Source: an uncultured Eubacteriales bacterium (GTDB taxonomy: Bacteria; Bacillota; Clostridia; Oscillospirales; Acutalibacteraceae). Taken from it: 62,838 nt of DNA. The stretch spans positions 1 through 62,838 of the forward strand of contig ONBJ01000001.1 of assembly GCA_900316025.1 (NCBI GenBank). Direction: 5' to 3'. Below the pieces are notes generated by a model. The model saw only the letters and a list, made by a program, of their open reading frames with translations. It was not told where the DNA came from and did not search any database. The position numbers and the translations under genes were made by a program. This document shows, in pieces, positions 8,445 through 16,829 of the stretch. Position 1 is the stretch's first letter. Every line of letters begins with the position of its first letter.

Positions 8445-9302
8445 TTATATTTCCTTGCCGTTCTCTGTTATGAAATTGTCTATAAGTCTGGTTTTTCCTA
8501 TATATACAGCTACGGCTGCAAGAATATCCCCATCTATATCTTCAACCTTTTCTACATCGGGAAAGCTCACTATTTCAACATAATCTATCTTTGCAAGCGG
8601 TTCGCTTTCGATAATATCAGATATACTCTTTTTTATTACGGAAGCACTTGTTTCTCCGCACAAAACCATTTTTCTGCCTTCCTCAAGAGCCTTATGCAGT
8701 ATGAGTGCAGCCTGTCTTTCATCTTTGCTGAGATAAACATTTCTTGAGCTTCTTGCCAGTCCGTCAGCCTCTCTTACTATAGGACAGCCTATAATCTCTA
8801 TATCAAAGTTCAAATCCCTTACCATTCTTTTTATAACGGCAAGCTGCTGTGCGTCCTTCTGTCCGAAGTATGCCTTGTCGGGAGAAGCTATGTTAAAAAG
8901 CTTTGAAACAACTGTGCATACACCTCTGAAATGTATGGGTCTGCTTTTTCCGCACAGTTCCTCCGAAGGGCCTGTCATATTAACAAATGTAGTTGCATTC
9001 GGAAAATACATTTCTTCTGTTGTCGGGTGAAAAATTACATCTGCTCCCTCCTGCTCGCAGACCTTTGCATCTCTTTCAATATCTCTGGGATAACTTTCCA
9101 AATCTTCCGTAGGTGCAAACTGTGTGGGATTGACAAAGTCGCTTACAATTACCCTGTCATTCTCCTTGCTTGCACGTCTTATAAGGCTTGCATGACCCTC
9201 ATGAAGATAGCCCATTGTGGGTACAAGACCTATGGTAAGTCCGCTTTTTTTCCATTCTTTTACAATCTCTCTTACTTCTGAAACAGTGCTTACGATTTTC
9301 AT
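8445..9302 (-). CDS. panC: Pantothenate synthetase
   Basis: Cytosolic ATP-dependent ligase joining pantoate and beta-alanine, 285 residues, normal length. Motifs: [18 protein letters not shown] with the HIGH-type site, [35 protein letters not shown] and the KMSKS-like region [11 protein letters not shown]. The start is preceded by AAGGAG. The gene is separated from panB by 166 bp that hold a three-arm cloverleaf, although both lie in one apparent operon. Confidence 0.97.
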   Translation of the reverse strand: MKIVSTVSEVREIVKEWKKSGLTIGLVPTMGYLHEGHASLIRRASKENDRVIVSDFVNPTQFAPTEDLESYPRDIERDAKVCEQEGADVIFHPTTEEMYFPNATTFVNMTGPSEELCGKSRPIHFRGVCTVVSKLFNIASPDKAYFGQKDAQQLAVIKRMVRDLNFDIEIIGCPIVREADGLARSSRNVYLSKDERQAALILHKALEEGRKMVLCGETSASVIKKSISDIIESEPLAKIDYVEIVSFPDVEKVEDIDGDILAAVAVYIGKTRLIDNFITENGKEI

Positions 9303-9344
9303 AAAATTATCTCCTTAAATTTTTACTCCCTGCCTGCGTCAGCA

Positions 9345-9438
9345 GGCGATTGCAGGTGTCAAAAGATTTTCTTTTGACACTGTTTAAAGGTTTCACCTTT
9401 AAACATACCGCAGACTTGTCTGCGGTACTGCAATCGCC
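9345..9438. repeat. Three-arm cloverleaf repeat, copy 3 (inside pan operon)
   Basis: Outer stem GGCGATTGCAG (9345-9355) with CTGCAATCGCC (9428-9438). Three hairpins tile the inside at 9356-9380 (GTGTCAAAAGA arms), 9381-9405 (TGTTTAAAGGT arms) and 9406-9427 (TACCGCAGAC arms). It lies between panB and panC, which point the same way with no visible promoter between them, so it would be in the operon mRNA. Confidence 0.9.
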
Positions 9439-9468
9439 GCATCTGCAAACTTTAAAACTGAGCAACAG

Positions 9469-10296
9469 TTATTTTAAACCATCAACAACCTTACTGTCAA
9501 TATAGTATGTATGCTCCTCACACGGAAAGCTTCCGTTGTTTATCTCCTCGTGATAAGCTTTGAAGGCTTCTTTCATAGCTTCACCTACACTTGTATATTT
9601 CTTTACGAATTTCGGGGTAAAATCAGAAAACATTCCAAGCATATCCTGATAAACAAGAACCTGACCGTCACATTCAGAGCCTGCACCAATTCCTATTGTG
9701 GGGATTGTAAGCTCCTTTGTTATTCTCTCCGCCAGCTTTGACGGTATACACTCCAGTACCAGAGCGAAAGCTCCTGCTTTTTCTACGGCACGTGCATCGT
9801 CAAGAAGCTTCTGTGCTTTTTCGGCAGTCTTTCCCTGAACCTTGAAGCCTCCGAAAGCATTTATTGACTGAGGTGTCAGTCCCAGATGTGCCATAACGGG
9901 AATACCTGCATTTACTATAGCGGTTATCTGAGGACATACCTCCAGACCGCCCTCAAGCTTGACTGCATTTGCTCCTGCCTCTTTTACAAGTCTGCCTGCG
10001 TTTACAACGGCATCATAAACAGAGGTCTGATATGACATAAAGGGCATATCAATTACTACCATAGCATTTTTTGCACCTCTTGCAACAGCCGCTCCGTGAT
10101 GTATCATATCCTCCATAGTTACTGCAAGGGTATTTTCATATCCGAGCATAACATTTCCGAGCGAATCGCCTACCAGTATGGCATTTATTCCCGCTTCATC
10201 GATAAGCTTTGCCGTGGAGTAGTCATACGCAGTGAGCATACTTATTTTTGTTCCGTCTTTCTTGCTGTTCTGCATAGTTAAAACAGTATTTTTCAT
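9469..10296 (-). CDS. panB: Ketopantoate hydroxymethyltransferase
   Basis: Transfers a hydroxymethyl group from methylene-THF to 2-ketoisovalerate to give ketopantoate. Length 275, normal. Motifs: [58 protein letters not shown] and [22 protein letters not shown]. The start overlaps the stop of the upstream gene in an ATGA, so the two are translationally coupled; the upstream product probably uses PanB's product. Confidence 0.97.
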   Translation of the reverse strand: MKNTVLTMQNSKKDGTKISMLTAYDYSTAKLIDEAGINAILVGDSLGNVMLGYENTLAVTMEDMIHHGAAVARGAKNAMVVIDMPFMSYQTSVYDAVVNAGRLVKEAGANAVKLEGGLEVCPQITAIVNAGIPVMAHLGLTPQSINAFGGFKVQGKTAEKAQKLLDDARAVEKAGAFALVLECIPSKLAERITKELTIPTIGIGAGSECDGQVLVYQDMLGMFSDFTPKFVKKYTSVGEAMKEAFKAYHEEINNGSFPCEEHTYYIDSKVVDGLK

Positions 10297-11153
10297 TTCA
10301 GAAGCACCCTTTCAATAAGTTCGTATTTTTCAGACAACTGAGGTTTGTCTTTATTCTTCAATTCTGATATTTCCAGAACCTTTATACCCAACGCTTTATA
10401 AATTTCTTTGGATTGTACGTCAAGTACGTTCAGATGTTTTTCAACGGTACTGACATCTCCACGCTCAATCGCTCCTGTAAGAGCCTGCTCCGCTCCGTTT
10501 GCGAGTGCATTTTTCAGATTATCCAGCATAAGCGGTGCAATCAGGGCATATGAATCCTTTTCGGAAAATCCGCAGTCTTTGAGAAGATCCGCAGATGTAT
10601 ACAGAAGTCCCATAAGATTGTTGCTTGCCATAGCCAGTGCCGCATGGTAAAGAGGCTTTTTTTCTTTGCTGACAATATAAGCCTTATTTCCCGTACTTTC
10701 AAGCAGGCTTTCCATTCTCTGCAAAAAAAATCCGCAGCCCTCCAGCGTGAAGAAAGCATTTTTAAGAAGCTTATATGAGCTGAATTTACTGCTGAATGCG
10801 TATACAGGGTGAATACTTCCCGTATATGCACCGTACTCATATGCTTCCGTAAAAACATCAGATGATAATGAGCCACTAAAATGACATATGATTTTATTTC
10901 TGACAAGTGTTTTATCAATGCAATCCCATACATTTTTTATTTCGCTGTCACTGACAGTTATAAAAAGGGTATCGCTTGACATTAAAAGTTCCGAAAGCTC
11001 TGAAAAAGCTTTCGTATTACAAAAATCGGCGGATTCCTCAGCACTTTTCAATGTTCTGCTGTAAAATCCCGTTATAAGGTGTTCAGTATTTTCGGAAATA
11101 TACTTTGCAACAGATGTTCCCACACGTCCTGCACCTATCACACCAATTTTCAT
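10293..11153 (-). CDS. panG: DUF2520 Rossmann protein, probable ketopantoate reductase PanG
   Basis: A 286-residue oxidoreductase. The N-terminus [18 protein letters not shown] is an NAD(P)-binding Rossmann motif; GSIHPVYAF follows near residue 115, and a helical C-terminal domain ([16 protein letters not shown]) completes the DUF2520 layout. It lacks the PanE/ApbA pattern. Established knowledge: PanG, described in Francisella and some Bacillota, is a second ketopantoate reductase of this kind. The 4-bp overlap with panB and lack of panE nearby support that role. The ATG at 11151-11153 follows GGAGGTGA; a frame extension upstream has no ribosome site. Confidence 0.75.
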   Translation of the reverse strand: MKIGVIGAGRVGTSVAKYISENTEHLITGFYSRTLKSAEESADFCNTKAFSELSELLMSSDTLFITVSDSEIKNVWDCIDKTLVRNKIICHFSGSLSSDVFTEAYEYGAYTGSIHPVYAFSSKFSSYKLLKNAFFTLEGCGFFLQRMESLLESTGNKAYIVSKEKKPLYHAALAMASNNLMGLLYTSADLLKDCGFSEKDSYALIAPLMLDNLKNALANGAEQALTGAIERGDVSTVEKHLNVLDVQSKEIYKALGIKVLEISELKNKDKPQLSEKYELIERVLLK

Positions 11154-11235
11154 ACCATCACCTCCGCATACGATTTGATAACGAAGTGACAACATATCCT
11201 CTGATACAGCTTCATTAAGAATGCCGCTCAACAGA

Positions 11236-11264
11236 ATAATAACACAAAATCAGATTTTCAGCAA
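11236..11264 (-). promoter_or_regulatory. Candidate promoter of the pan operon
   Basis: On the minus strand TTGCTG (11259-11264), 17-bp spacer, TATTAT (11236-11241), giving a leader of about 75 nt before panG. Confidence 0.6.
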
Positions 11265-11348
11265 TATATAAAGAAAATATTATCTGACATAAGCTAAAAA
11301 ACAATATGACGTAGAAAAGTTATTGTAGAAAAATCATTATATAAAGAT

Positions 11349-11386
11349 ACGTCAGAAGCTGTCTTTTTACGAACAGCCTCTGACGT
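11349..11386 (-). terminator. Terminator of the first amino acid ABC operon
   Basis: On the minus strand ACGTCAGAGGCTGT and ACAGCTTCTGACGT form a stem (one mismatch) followed by ATCTTTAT. It lies 40-80 bp after the ATPase stop. The rest of 11265-11426 is AT-rich and shows nothing else. Confidence 0.65.
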
Positions 11387-11426
11387 GCATTCTAATTTTC
11401 AATTTTCCATTTTCAATTTTCCATTT

Positions 11427-12242
11427 TTATAGGTTTCCCTGAAGCTGCGTAAATCTTGAAAGAAATGCCTGTGTTCTGGGATTTTGGGGATTATCTATAA
11501 CCTGCTGAGGAGTTCCCTGCTCCACAATAACGCCGTCTGCCATAAATATTATTTTATCGGCAACATCTCTTGCAAATTCTATTTCGTGCGTTACTACAAT
11601 CATAGTACTGTCCGATGATTTCAGTCCCTTTATAACATTGAGAACTTCCCCCGTAAGCTCAGGGTCAAGTGCAGATGTAGGCTCATCAAAGCATAGTACT
11701 GTCGGGTTCAGTGCCAAAGCCCTTGCAATAGCAACTCTCTGTTGCTGACCTCCGCTCAGGTTACAGGGATATTCGTTACTTTTATGGCTTAGTCCCACCT
11801 TTTCCAGCAAAGAATTTGCCGTATCATTTATCATTTTAACAGCTTCCTTGTAGTCGGTAATACCCTGATAATCCTCTTTCTTGAAAATTTTCTCCTTGGC
11901 AAGAATTTTAGGTGCAAGAACTATATTTTCAAAAACAGTATACTGCGGAAAAAGATTGAACGATTGAAATACCAATCCGAAATTCAGTCTTTTTTCTCTT
12001 ATCTCCCTTTCGCTTTTTGCCGAACTGTCGGAACTGTCGAAAAGTACATCTTCTACCACTGTAACCTTTCCTCCGTCCGCTTCCTCAAGAAAATTAAGAC
12101 AGCGTAAAAGAGTGGTTTTGCCTGAGCCTGAAGAACCTATTATTGCAAGTACTTCTCCCTTTTCCAGCGAGAAGCTTATACCTTTCAGCACAACTGTTTT
12201 GCCGAAACTCTTTTTTATATCTTCAACTTTAAGAAAAGACAC
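11427..12242 (-). CDS. Polar amino acid ABC transporter, ATP-binding protein
   Basis: Cytosolic ATPase of 271 residues in the GlnQ/ArtP group. Walker A GSSGSGKTT, Q-loop FQSFNLFPQYTVFENI, signature LSGGQQQRVAIARAL, Walker [15 protein letters not shown] and the H-loop VTHEIEFA are intact. An insertion of about 25 residues (EDYQGITDYKEAVKMINDT) follows the Q-loop region. The start is GTG, with GGAGGGTGA before it. It is the last gene of a binding protein-permease-ATPase operon and lies 18 bp after the permease. Confidence 0.93.
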   Translation of the reverse strand: MSFLKVEDIKKSFGKTVVLKGISFSLEKGEVLAIIGSSGSGKTTLLRCLNFLEEADGGKVTVVEDVLFDSSDSSAKSEREIREKRLNFGLVFQSFNLFPQYTVFENIVLAPKILAKEKIFKKEDYQGITDYKEAVKMINDTANSLLEKVGLSHKSNEYPCNLSGGQQQRVAIARALALNPTVLCFDEPTSALDPELTGEVLNVIKGLKSSDSTMIVVTHEIEFARDVADKIIFMADGVIVEQGTPQQVIDNPQNPRTQAFLSRFTQLQGNL

Positions 12243-12260
12243 AGTAAATCACCCTCCTTG

Positions 12261-12911
12261 TCAGGATTTGAAAAAGTCAAGCTTTTTCTCTATGAATGAG
12301 AAAAGCAGAGTTAAAATTCCGCAGAACGCAAGGAAAAACAATGCCGAATAGAACAGCGGCCATATAAGTCCTTCCATTGAAAAATCCTTTGCATTCATCA
12401 GTATTTCAGGTATGGCAATAACACTGGCAAGCGATGTATCCTTGACAAGCGTTATGATTTCATTTCCGATAGGTGCGGTAATTCTTTTGATTACCTGAAG
12501 CAGAATTATTCTGAAAAATATGTGGGACTTTCTTAATCCGAGAACCTGTCCTGCCTCATACTGTCCCTTTGGTATCGATTCTATTCCCCCACGGTATATT
12601 TCTGAGAGGTAAGCAGAGTAGTTTATTACAAATGCAATAAGAGCCGCCTGCATTCTCGGAAAGCTTACCTGTCCGTCCGACATAAGCGGCGGTATGTAAA
12701 ATACTACAAACAACTGCAGCATAAGAGGTGTTCCCCTTATTATCCATACTACCGTTTTTGTGAGAAATTTAAGCGGTCTGAACTTCGACATAGAACCCAT
12801 AGATACTATAAGTCCTATGGGAAGTGCCAGAAGAAGCGTTATGATAAAGATAAAACAATTTTCACCGAACCCCTTGAAAAGCTGTTCGGTAACGTTTAAA
12901 AACTGTTCCAT
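12261..12911 (-). CDS. Polar amino acid ABC transporter, permease
   Basis: Inner-membrane permease of 216 residues, His/Glu/Gln/Arg/opine family, with about five helices. The ATPase-contact loop reads GQYEAGQVLGLRKSHIFFRIILLQ (EAA motif), and RGTPLMLQLFVVFY and LVKDTSLASVIAIPEIL are family signatures. It pairs with the ATPase downstream and the lipoprotein upstream. A cloverleaf repeat fills the 212-bp gap to the binding-protein gene and could lower expression of permease and ATPase relative to the binding protein (inference). Confidence 0.92.
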   Translation of the reverse strand: MEQFLNVTEQLFKGFGENCFIFIITLLLALPIGLIVSMGSMSKFRPLKFLTKTVVWIIRGTPLMLQLFVVFYIPPLMSDGQVSFPRMQAALIAFVINYSAYLSEIYRGGIESIPKGQYEAGQVLGLRKSHIFFRIILLQVIKRITAPIGNEIITLVKDTSLASVIAIPEILMNAKDFSMEGLIWPLFYSALFFLAFCGILTLLFSFIEKKLDFFKS

Positions 12912-12973
12912 TAATGATTTACCTTCCTGACTTATTTTTTAGTCTGAATAAAAACCTTCGGCTACGCTCATAC

Positions 12974-13066
12974 GGCGATTGCAGATTCAAAAGCATTCGC
13001 TTTTGAATCCTTCAAGGCTACGCCTTGAAGTCCGAAGCAGCTTTGCTGCTTCGTTATGCAATCGCC
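12974..13066. repeat. Three-arm cloverleaf repeat, copy 4 (inside ABC operon)
   Basis: Outer stem GGCGATTGCA (12974-12983) with TGCAATCGCC (13057-13066), three arms at 12984-13009 (GATTCAAAAGC), 13010-13030 (CTTCAAGGC) and 13033-13053 (CGAAGCAGC). Outside the stem GCTACGCTCA and TGAGCGAAGC face each other, extending the inverted repeat. It separates the binding-protein gene from its permease. Confidence 0.9.
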
Positions 13067-13123
13067 TGCAAAGTCTGAGCGAAGCTGTAAGCTTCTTTTT
13101 TTTCAATTTTCTGAGGTCAGATA

Positions 13124-13978
13124 TTATTTTGACTTGAGTATGAGCAAACTGTCAAGGTTATATTTCTTGCCTATCTTGTCAAGAGTACCGTCATCTGCAA
13201 CCTTCTGCATAGCCTCGTTAAGCTTTTTGAGAGTTTCTGTGCTGTCCTTTCTTATAGCAACTCCGTACTGCTCGGGAGCAAAGTCCTTGCCCTCCACAAC
13301 CTGAAGGTCTGAATAGTCTGAGCCTGAAGAAAGTGTTCCTATCGACATTACATAGTCTATAACCGCAATATCTGCCGTACCTGACTTTACCTCAAGAAGT
13401 GCCTTTGCCTGTGAATCTACAGAAACATATGAAGCGTCCTTGAAGAACTCGTACTCTTTGGCAACGTCCTCACCTGCTGATTTTTTCTCCGCAACAACCG
13501 TAGCGTCCTTTAAGTTTTCAGCTTTTGTGAATTTCTCGGCATTTTCCTTTTTGGTAACCATAACCTGTTTGTTTTCCATATATGGAACAGATATATCCAT
13601 ATTGGCTTTTCTTTCATCGGTTATTGTAAGACCGTTCCATATGCAGTCTATGGTTTTGGATTTAAGCTCAACCTCTTTTGAATCCCAGTCTATTTTCTGG
13701 AATACAGGCTTAACTCCCAGTTCCTTGCAGACACTCTCTGCAAATTCCGTTTCAAAGCCTGTCAGCTTGCCGCTGTCGTCCTTATAGTTCATAGGCTCAA
13801 AGTAGGTTATTCCTATGACAAGCTCACCCTTGTTTTTTATGTAGTCCCAGTCTGCGGAAGATGTCTGCGAAGTATTCGTTTTGGTGTCAGAGTTGGAATT
13901 TCCGCTTCCGCCTGAGCAGCCCGTCAGAGCTGTGACCGCCATAAGTGCTGATAACATAACTGCCGTAAATTTTTTCAT
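13124..13978 (-). CDS. Polar amino acid ABC transporter, substrate-binding lipoprotein (canonical)
   Basis: Extracellular lipoprotein of 284 residues (SBP_bac_3 family). Signal peptide with lipobox LTGC, then a Ser/Asn/Thr linker. Domain order is the usual one: lobe 1 start GELVIGITYFEPMNYKDDSGKLTG..., TITDERKANMDISVPY, hinge, lobe 2 (ATVVAEKKSAGEDVAKEY), then lobe 1 C-terminal helix LKKLNEAMQKVADDGTLDKIGKKY. It is the first gene of its operon and serves as an in-window reference for the permuted paralogue at 14164. Confidence 0.93.
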   Translation of the reverse strand: MKKFTAVMLSALMAVTALTGCSGGSGNSNSDTKTNTSQTSSADWDYIKNKGELVIGITYFEPMNYKDDSGKLTGFETEFAESVCKELGVKPVFQKIDWDSKEVELKSKTIDCIWNGLTITDERKANMDISVPYMENKQVMVTKKENAEKFTKAENLKDATVVAEKKSAGEDVAKEYEFFKDASYVSVDSQAKALLEVKSGTADIAVIDYVMSIGTLSSGSDYSDLQVVEGKDFAPEQYGVAIRKDSTETLKKLNEAMQKVADDGTLDKIGKKYNLDSLLILKSK

Positions 13979-14016
13979 TGTAATTTCCTCCTGAAAAAAT
14001 ATTTATATTGGTTTAT

Positions 14017-14046
14017 ATTATAACATCAATAAATTACCAAAGTAAA
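14017..14046 (-). promoter_or_regulatory. Promoter of the first ABC operon
   Basis: On the minus strand TTTACT (14041-14046), 18-bp spacer, TATAAT (14017-14022), close upstream of the binding-protein gene, whose ribosome site is AGGAGG. Confidence 0.65.
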
Positions 14047-14095
14047 GTATTAAAAAATGATTTTTGTAAAAACCATTTAAATTTTGTCTATAAGC

Positions 14096-14124
14096 TTGAT
14101 TTTATTGCTATGTTATATTATCAT
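14096..14124 (+). promoter_or_regulatory. Candidate promoter of the second ABC operon
   Basis: TTGATT (14096-14101), 17-bp spacer, TATCAT (14119-14124). A TATAAT at 14132-14137 lacks a good -35. The region is divergent to the promoter at 14017-14046. Confidence 0.5.
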
Positions 14125-14163
14125 ATATGGTATTATAATTTATATACAAGGAGAGATATTCCA

Positions 14164-15006
14164 ATGAAAAAACTTTTATCTATTGTGTTGGCTGCGGCTA
14201 TTGTTGCTGCGGCAGGTATCACTATGTCTGCGTGCGGCTCAGGCAGCGGAGCAGGCGGCAATACAAATTCATCAGCTTCCACAGATGCAACAAAGACAAT
14301 CAAGTCAAAGGACGACCTTGCAGGTGCAAGAATAGGCGTTCAGCTTGGCACAACAGGCGATATTGCATATGCTTCCGATTATGAAAAGGAAGGCTCTGTA
14401 ATCGAAAGATATAACAAGGGTGCAGATGCGGTTATAGCTCTTACTCAGGGAAAGGTTGACTGCGTAATAATCGACAGCGAACCCGCCAAGGCTTTTGTAG
14501 AACAGAACAAAGGCTTGAAAATTCTTGACGATACATTCGACACTGAGGAATATGCGATAGCTCTGCCCAAGGATAAGGAAAATCTTGTAAAGGACTTCAA
14601 CAATGCTCTTGATGAGCTTACAAAGGACGGTACTCTGAAGAGTATAGTTGACAACTATATCGGCGATGATACAAAGGGCAAATCACCTTATAAGAGTCCT
14701 GAAAACGTTGATACCTCAAAGGGTGAGCTTCATATGGCTACAAATGCTGCTTTTGAACCCTACGAATACAAGGAAAACAATCAGATAGTAGGCATAGACC
14801 CTATGATTGCACAGGCTATCTGCGACAAGCTCGGCTATAAGCTTGTAATAGATGATATGGATTTTGATGCTATCATAACGGCTGTACAGTCAGGTAAGGC
14901 TGATTTCGGTATGGCAGGTATGACAATCAAAGACGAAAGAAAAGAGGCTGTCAGCTTTACCACTCCCTACACAAAGACAACTCAGGTTATAATAGTAAAG
15001 GAATAA
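14164..15006 (+). CDS. Circularly permuted amino acid substrate-binding lipoprotein
   Basis: Lipoprotein of 280 residues; lipidation Cys at 24 (MSAC). All parts of an SBP_bac_3 protein are present, but in swapped order. After the linker comes lobe 2, which normally follows the first hinge: KSKDDLAGARIGVQLGTTGD (about 47-66), ADAVIALTQGKVDCVIIDSE, then the usual C-terminal segment EEYAIALPKDKENLVKDFNN and KDGTLKSIVDNYIG. A linker (about 166-187) leads to what is normally the N-terminal half: MATNAAFEPYEYKENNQIVG, DMDFDAIITAVQSGKADFG, MTIKDERKEAVSF, ending at the hinge strand TQVIIVKE. The ATG follows AGGAGAG. It is the first gene of a complete importer. Confidence 0.9.
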   Translation: MKKLLSIVLAAAIVAAAGITMSACGSGSGAGGNTNSSASTDATKTIKSKDDLAGARIGVQLGTTGDIAYASDYEKEGSVIERYNKGADAVIALTQGKVDCVIIDSEPAKAFVEQNKGLKILDDTFDTEEYAIALPKDKENLVKDFNNALDELTKDGTLKSIVDNYIGDDTKGKSPYKSPENVDTSKGELHMATNAAFEPYEYKENNQIVGIDPMIAQAICDKLGYKLVIDDMDFDAIITAVQSGKADFGMAGMTIKDERKEAVSFTTPYTKTTQVIIVKE

Positions 15007-15036
15007 TTCAAACGGTATAAATAAAGGATATTGGGT

Positions 15037-15768
15037 ATGCAGGATTTTTTTGAAAGTATTGAAAAAAGCTTTACAAAAACCTTTATCACCGATGACCGTT
15101 GGCTTCAGCTTCTTCAGGGACTTGGAGTAACAGTACAGATAACTCTTCTGGCTGGTATTCTCGGTATAGTTATAGGTACGCTTATAGCTATAATACGCTC
15201 AACTCACGACCTCAACCTTTCGGGGAAAAAGTGCTGTAAACCCGGTGATTATGTTTTAAAGGTTTTGAATTTCATATGTAATATATATATTACGATAATA
15301 AGAGGTACTCCGATTGTAATTCAGCTTATGATTATGTATTATGTAATCTTTGCGTCATCAAGAAACGGCATTCTTGCGGCGGTGCTGTCGTTCGGAATAA
15401 ACTCGGGAGCATATGTTGCTGAGATAGTACGCTCTGGCATTATGTCCATAGACAAGGGACAGGCAGAAGCAGGACGTTCTCTTGGCTTCAATTACTCGCA
15501 GACTATGATATTTATTATAATACCGCAGGCTATAAAAAATATTCTTCCTGCTTTGGGAAATGAGTTTATAGTTCTTGTCAAGGAAACCTCTGTGGCAGGT
15601 TATGTGGCTTTGCAGGATTTAACGTATGTCGGAAACCTTATCCGCTCCCGTACATATGAGGCATTCTTCCCTCTTATCGTGGTAGCTTTGATTTATCTTG
15701 TTATAGTTCTCATTCTTACATTCCTGCTTAAACGTCTTGAGAGGAGGCTGCGTAACAGTGAACACTGA
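15037..15768 (+). CDS. Polar amino acid ABC transporter, permease
   Basis: Permease of 243 residues for the second importer. Family signatures: [50 protein letters not shown], the EAA loop [17 protein letters not shown], and [18 protein letters not shown] basic insert around residues 55-70 ([18 protein letters not shown]) lengthens the first cytosolic loop. I chose the ATG at 15037, 9 bp after AAGGA; a TTG two codons earlier is too close to it. It overlaps the ATPase gene by 11 bp. Confidence 0.92.
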   Translation: MQDFFESIEKSFTKTFITDDRWLQLLQGLGVTVQITLLAGILGIVIGTLIAIIRSTHDLNLSGKKCCKPGDYVLKVLNFICNIYITIIRGTPIVIQLMIMYYVIFASSRNGILAAVLSFGINSGAYVAEIVRSGIMSIDKGQAEAGRSLGFNYSQTMIFIIIPQAIKNILPALGNEFIVLVKETSVAGYVALQDLTYVGNLIRSRTYEAFFPLIVVALIYLVIVLILTFLLKRLERRLRNSEH

Positions 15769-16504
15769 TAATAATGAGGTTCTTATAAAAGTCGAAGAGC
15801 TTCGCAAATCCTTCGGGAAAAATGAGGTGCTTAAAGGTATCAATGCCGAAATCAGAAAAGGCGATGTTATGGTGGTTATCGGAGCTTCAGGTTCGGGAAA
15901 ATCTACTTTTCTGAGATGTCTTAATCTTCTTGAAGAGCCGACAGGAGGTCACATATTTTTTGAGGGTACGGATATTACGGACAAATCTGTAAACATCAAT
16001 TTACACAGACGTAAAATGGGTATGGTTTTTCAGCAGTTCAATCTTTTTCCTCATATGACTGTTCTCAGAAATATGACGCTTGCACCCTCGAAAATTCTGG
16101 GAATGAAGAAGGAAGAAGTTGAGGCAAAGGCTATACATCTTCTTGAAAAGGTAGGTCTTGCCGACAGACGTGACGCATATCCTTCACAGCTTTCGGGCGG
16201 TCAGAAGCAGAGAATTGCTATAGTCAGGGCATTGTGTATGAACCCCGATGTTATGCTTTTCGATGAACCCACATCAGCTCTTGACCCCGAAATGGTAGGA
16301 GAAGTTCTTGAGGTTATGAAGCAGCTCGCCAAAGACGGTATGACTATGGTTGTCGTTACTCACGAAATGGGCTTTGCCCGTGAGGTAGCAACTACTGTAG
16401 CTTTTGTCGACAACGGTGTTATTGTAGAACAGAACAATCCAAAGGATTTCTTTAACAATCCTCAGAATCCACGTCTTAAAGATTTTCTGTCGAAAGTTCT
16501 TTAA
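15758..16504 (+). CDS. Polar amino acid ABC transporter, ATP-binding protein
   Basis: ATPase of 248 residues, GlnQ type. Walker [11 protein letters not shown]-loop [16 protein letters not shown], signature [15 protein letters not shown], Walker [16 protein letters not shown]-loop VTHEMGFA. The start is taken as GTG at 15758, after AGGAGG at 15741-15747, inside the permease gene; the overlap suggests coupled translation. Together with 14164 and 15037 it forms a complete importer, and a strong terminator follows. Confidence 0.93.
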   Translation: MNTDNNEVLIKVEELRKSFGKNEVLKGINAEIRKGDVMVVIGASGSGKSTFLRCLNLLEEPTGGHIFFEGTDITDKSVNINLHRRKMGMVFQQFNLFPHMTVLRNMTLAPSKILGMKKEEVEAKAIHLLEKVGLADRRDAYPSQLSGGQKQRIAIVRALCMNPDVMLFDEPTSALDPEMVGEVLEVMKQLAKDGMTMVVVTHEMGFAREVATTVAFVDNGVIVEQNNPKDFFNNPQNPRLKDFLSKVL

Positions 16505-16510
16505 GTTTTT

Positions 16511-16548
16511 ATCAGGCTGCGGACAACTGTCCGCAGCCTGATTTTTTT
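16511..16548 (+). terminator. Terminator of the second ABC operon
   Basis: ATCAGGCTGCGGACA and TGTCCGCAGCCTGAT form a 15-bp stem with a tight loop, then TTTTTTT. The core GCTGCGGACA reappears in the terminator at 60732-60769, again beside a family-2 repeat. Confidence 0.9.
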
Positions 16549-16554
16549 AATAAC

Positions 16555-16644
16555 GTTTAAAGGTTTCACCCTTAAAAATCCTGACCAAAGGCTCTGCCTT
16601 TGGAAACCGCAAGCCTTTGAAAAGGCTTGACCTAAACTTTATGG
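16555..16644. repeat. Family-2 three-hairpin repeat (inverse of 60642-60731)
   Basis: Directly after the terminator come three hairpins: TTTAAAGGT/ACCCTTAAA, CCAAAGGC/GCCTTTGG and AAGCCTT/AAAGGCTT, then GACCTAAACTTTATGG. The same series in the opposite strand sense lies at 60642-60731 with few differences. Relative to the upstream gene both copies read terminator, arm C, arm B, arm A. Confidence 0.85.
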
Positions 16645-16739
16645 TTTCTTTATTTTTGTTTTTGACAATCGCATTTTGCAGTGAAAATTTTATCTGTCAA
16701 TTCAATTTTTGTACTAAACGTTATAATATGCTCTTTCGC

Positions 16740-16768
16740 TTGACAAACAGTTATATTCGGGGTAAAAT
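16740..16768 (+). promoter_or_regulatory. Sigma-A promoter of the EctB-like gene
   Basis: TTGACA (16740-16745), 17-bp spacer, TAAAAT (16763-16768), with a leader of about 55 nt to the TTG start. The stretch 16645-16739 shows nothing else. Confidence 0.75.
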
Positions 16769-16829
16769 CATAGTGCCGAAAAATCGTAAATACGTTAATT
16801 ATTGTGTATGAAAAGAGGTTGTAAAGGTA

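Noticed and set aside
10293-11153. ProC or PanE assignment for the Rossmann protein
   Set aside because: The C-terminal domain and the SIHPVYAF region fit DUF2520 rather than ProC or ApbA/PanE.
14164-15006. Frameshift or chimeric assembly as the cause of the swapped order in the binding protein
   Set aside because: The frame is continuous, each segment occurs once, linker and lipobox are normal and the operon continues without disturbance.
16617-16811. Short open frame upstream of the EctB-like gene
   Set aside because: It begins in the family-2 repeat, covers the predicted promoter and has no ribosome site.
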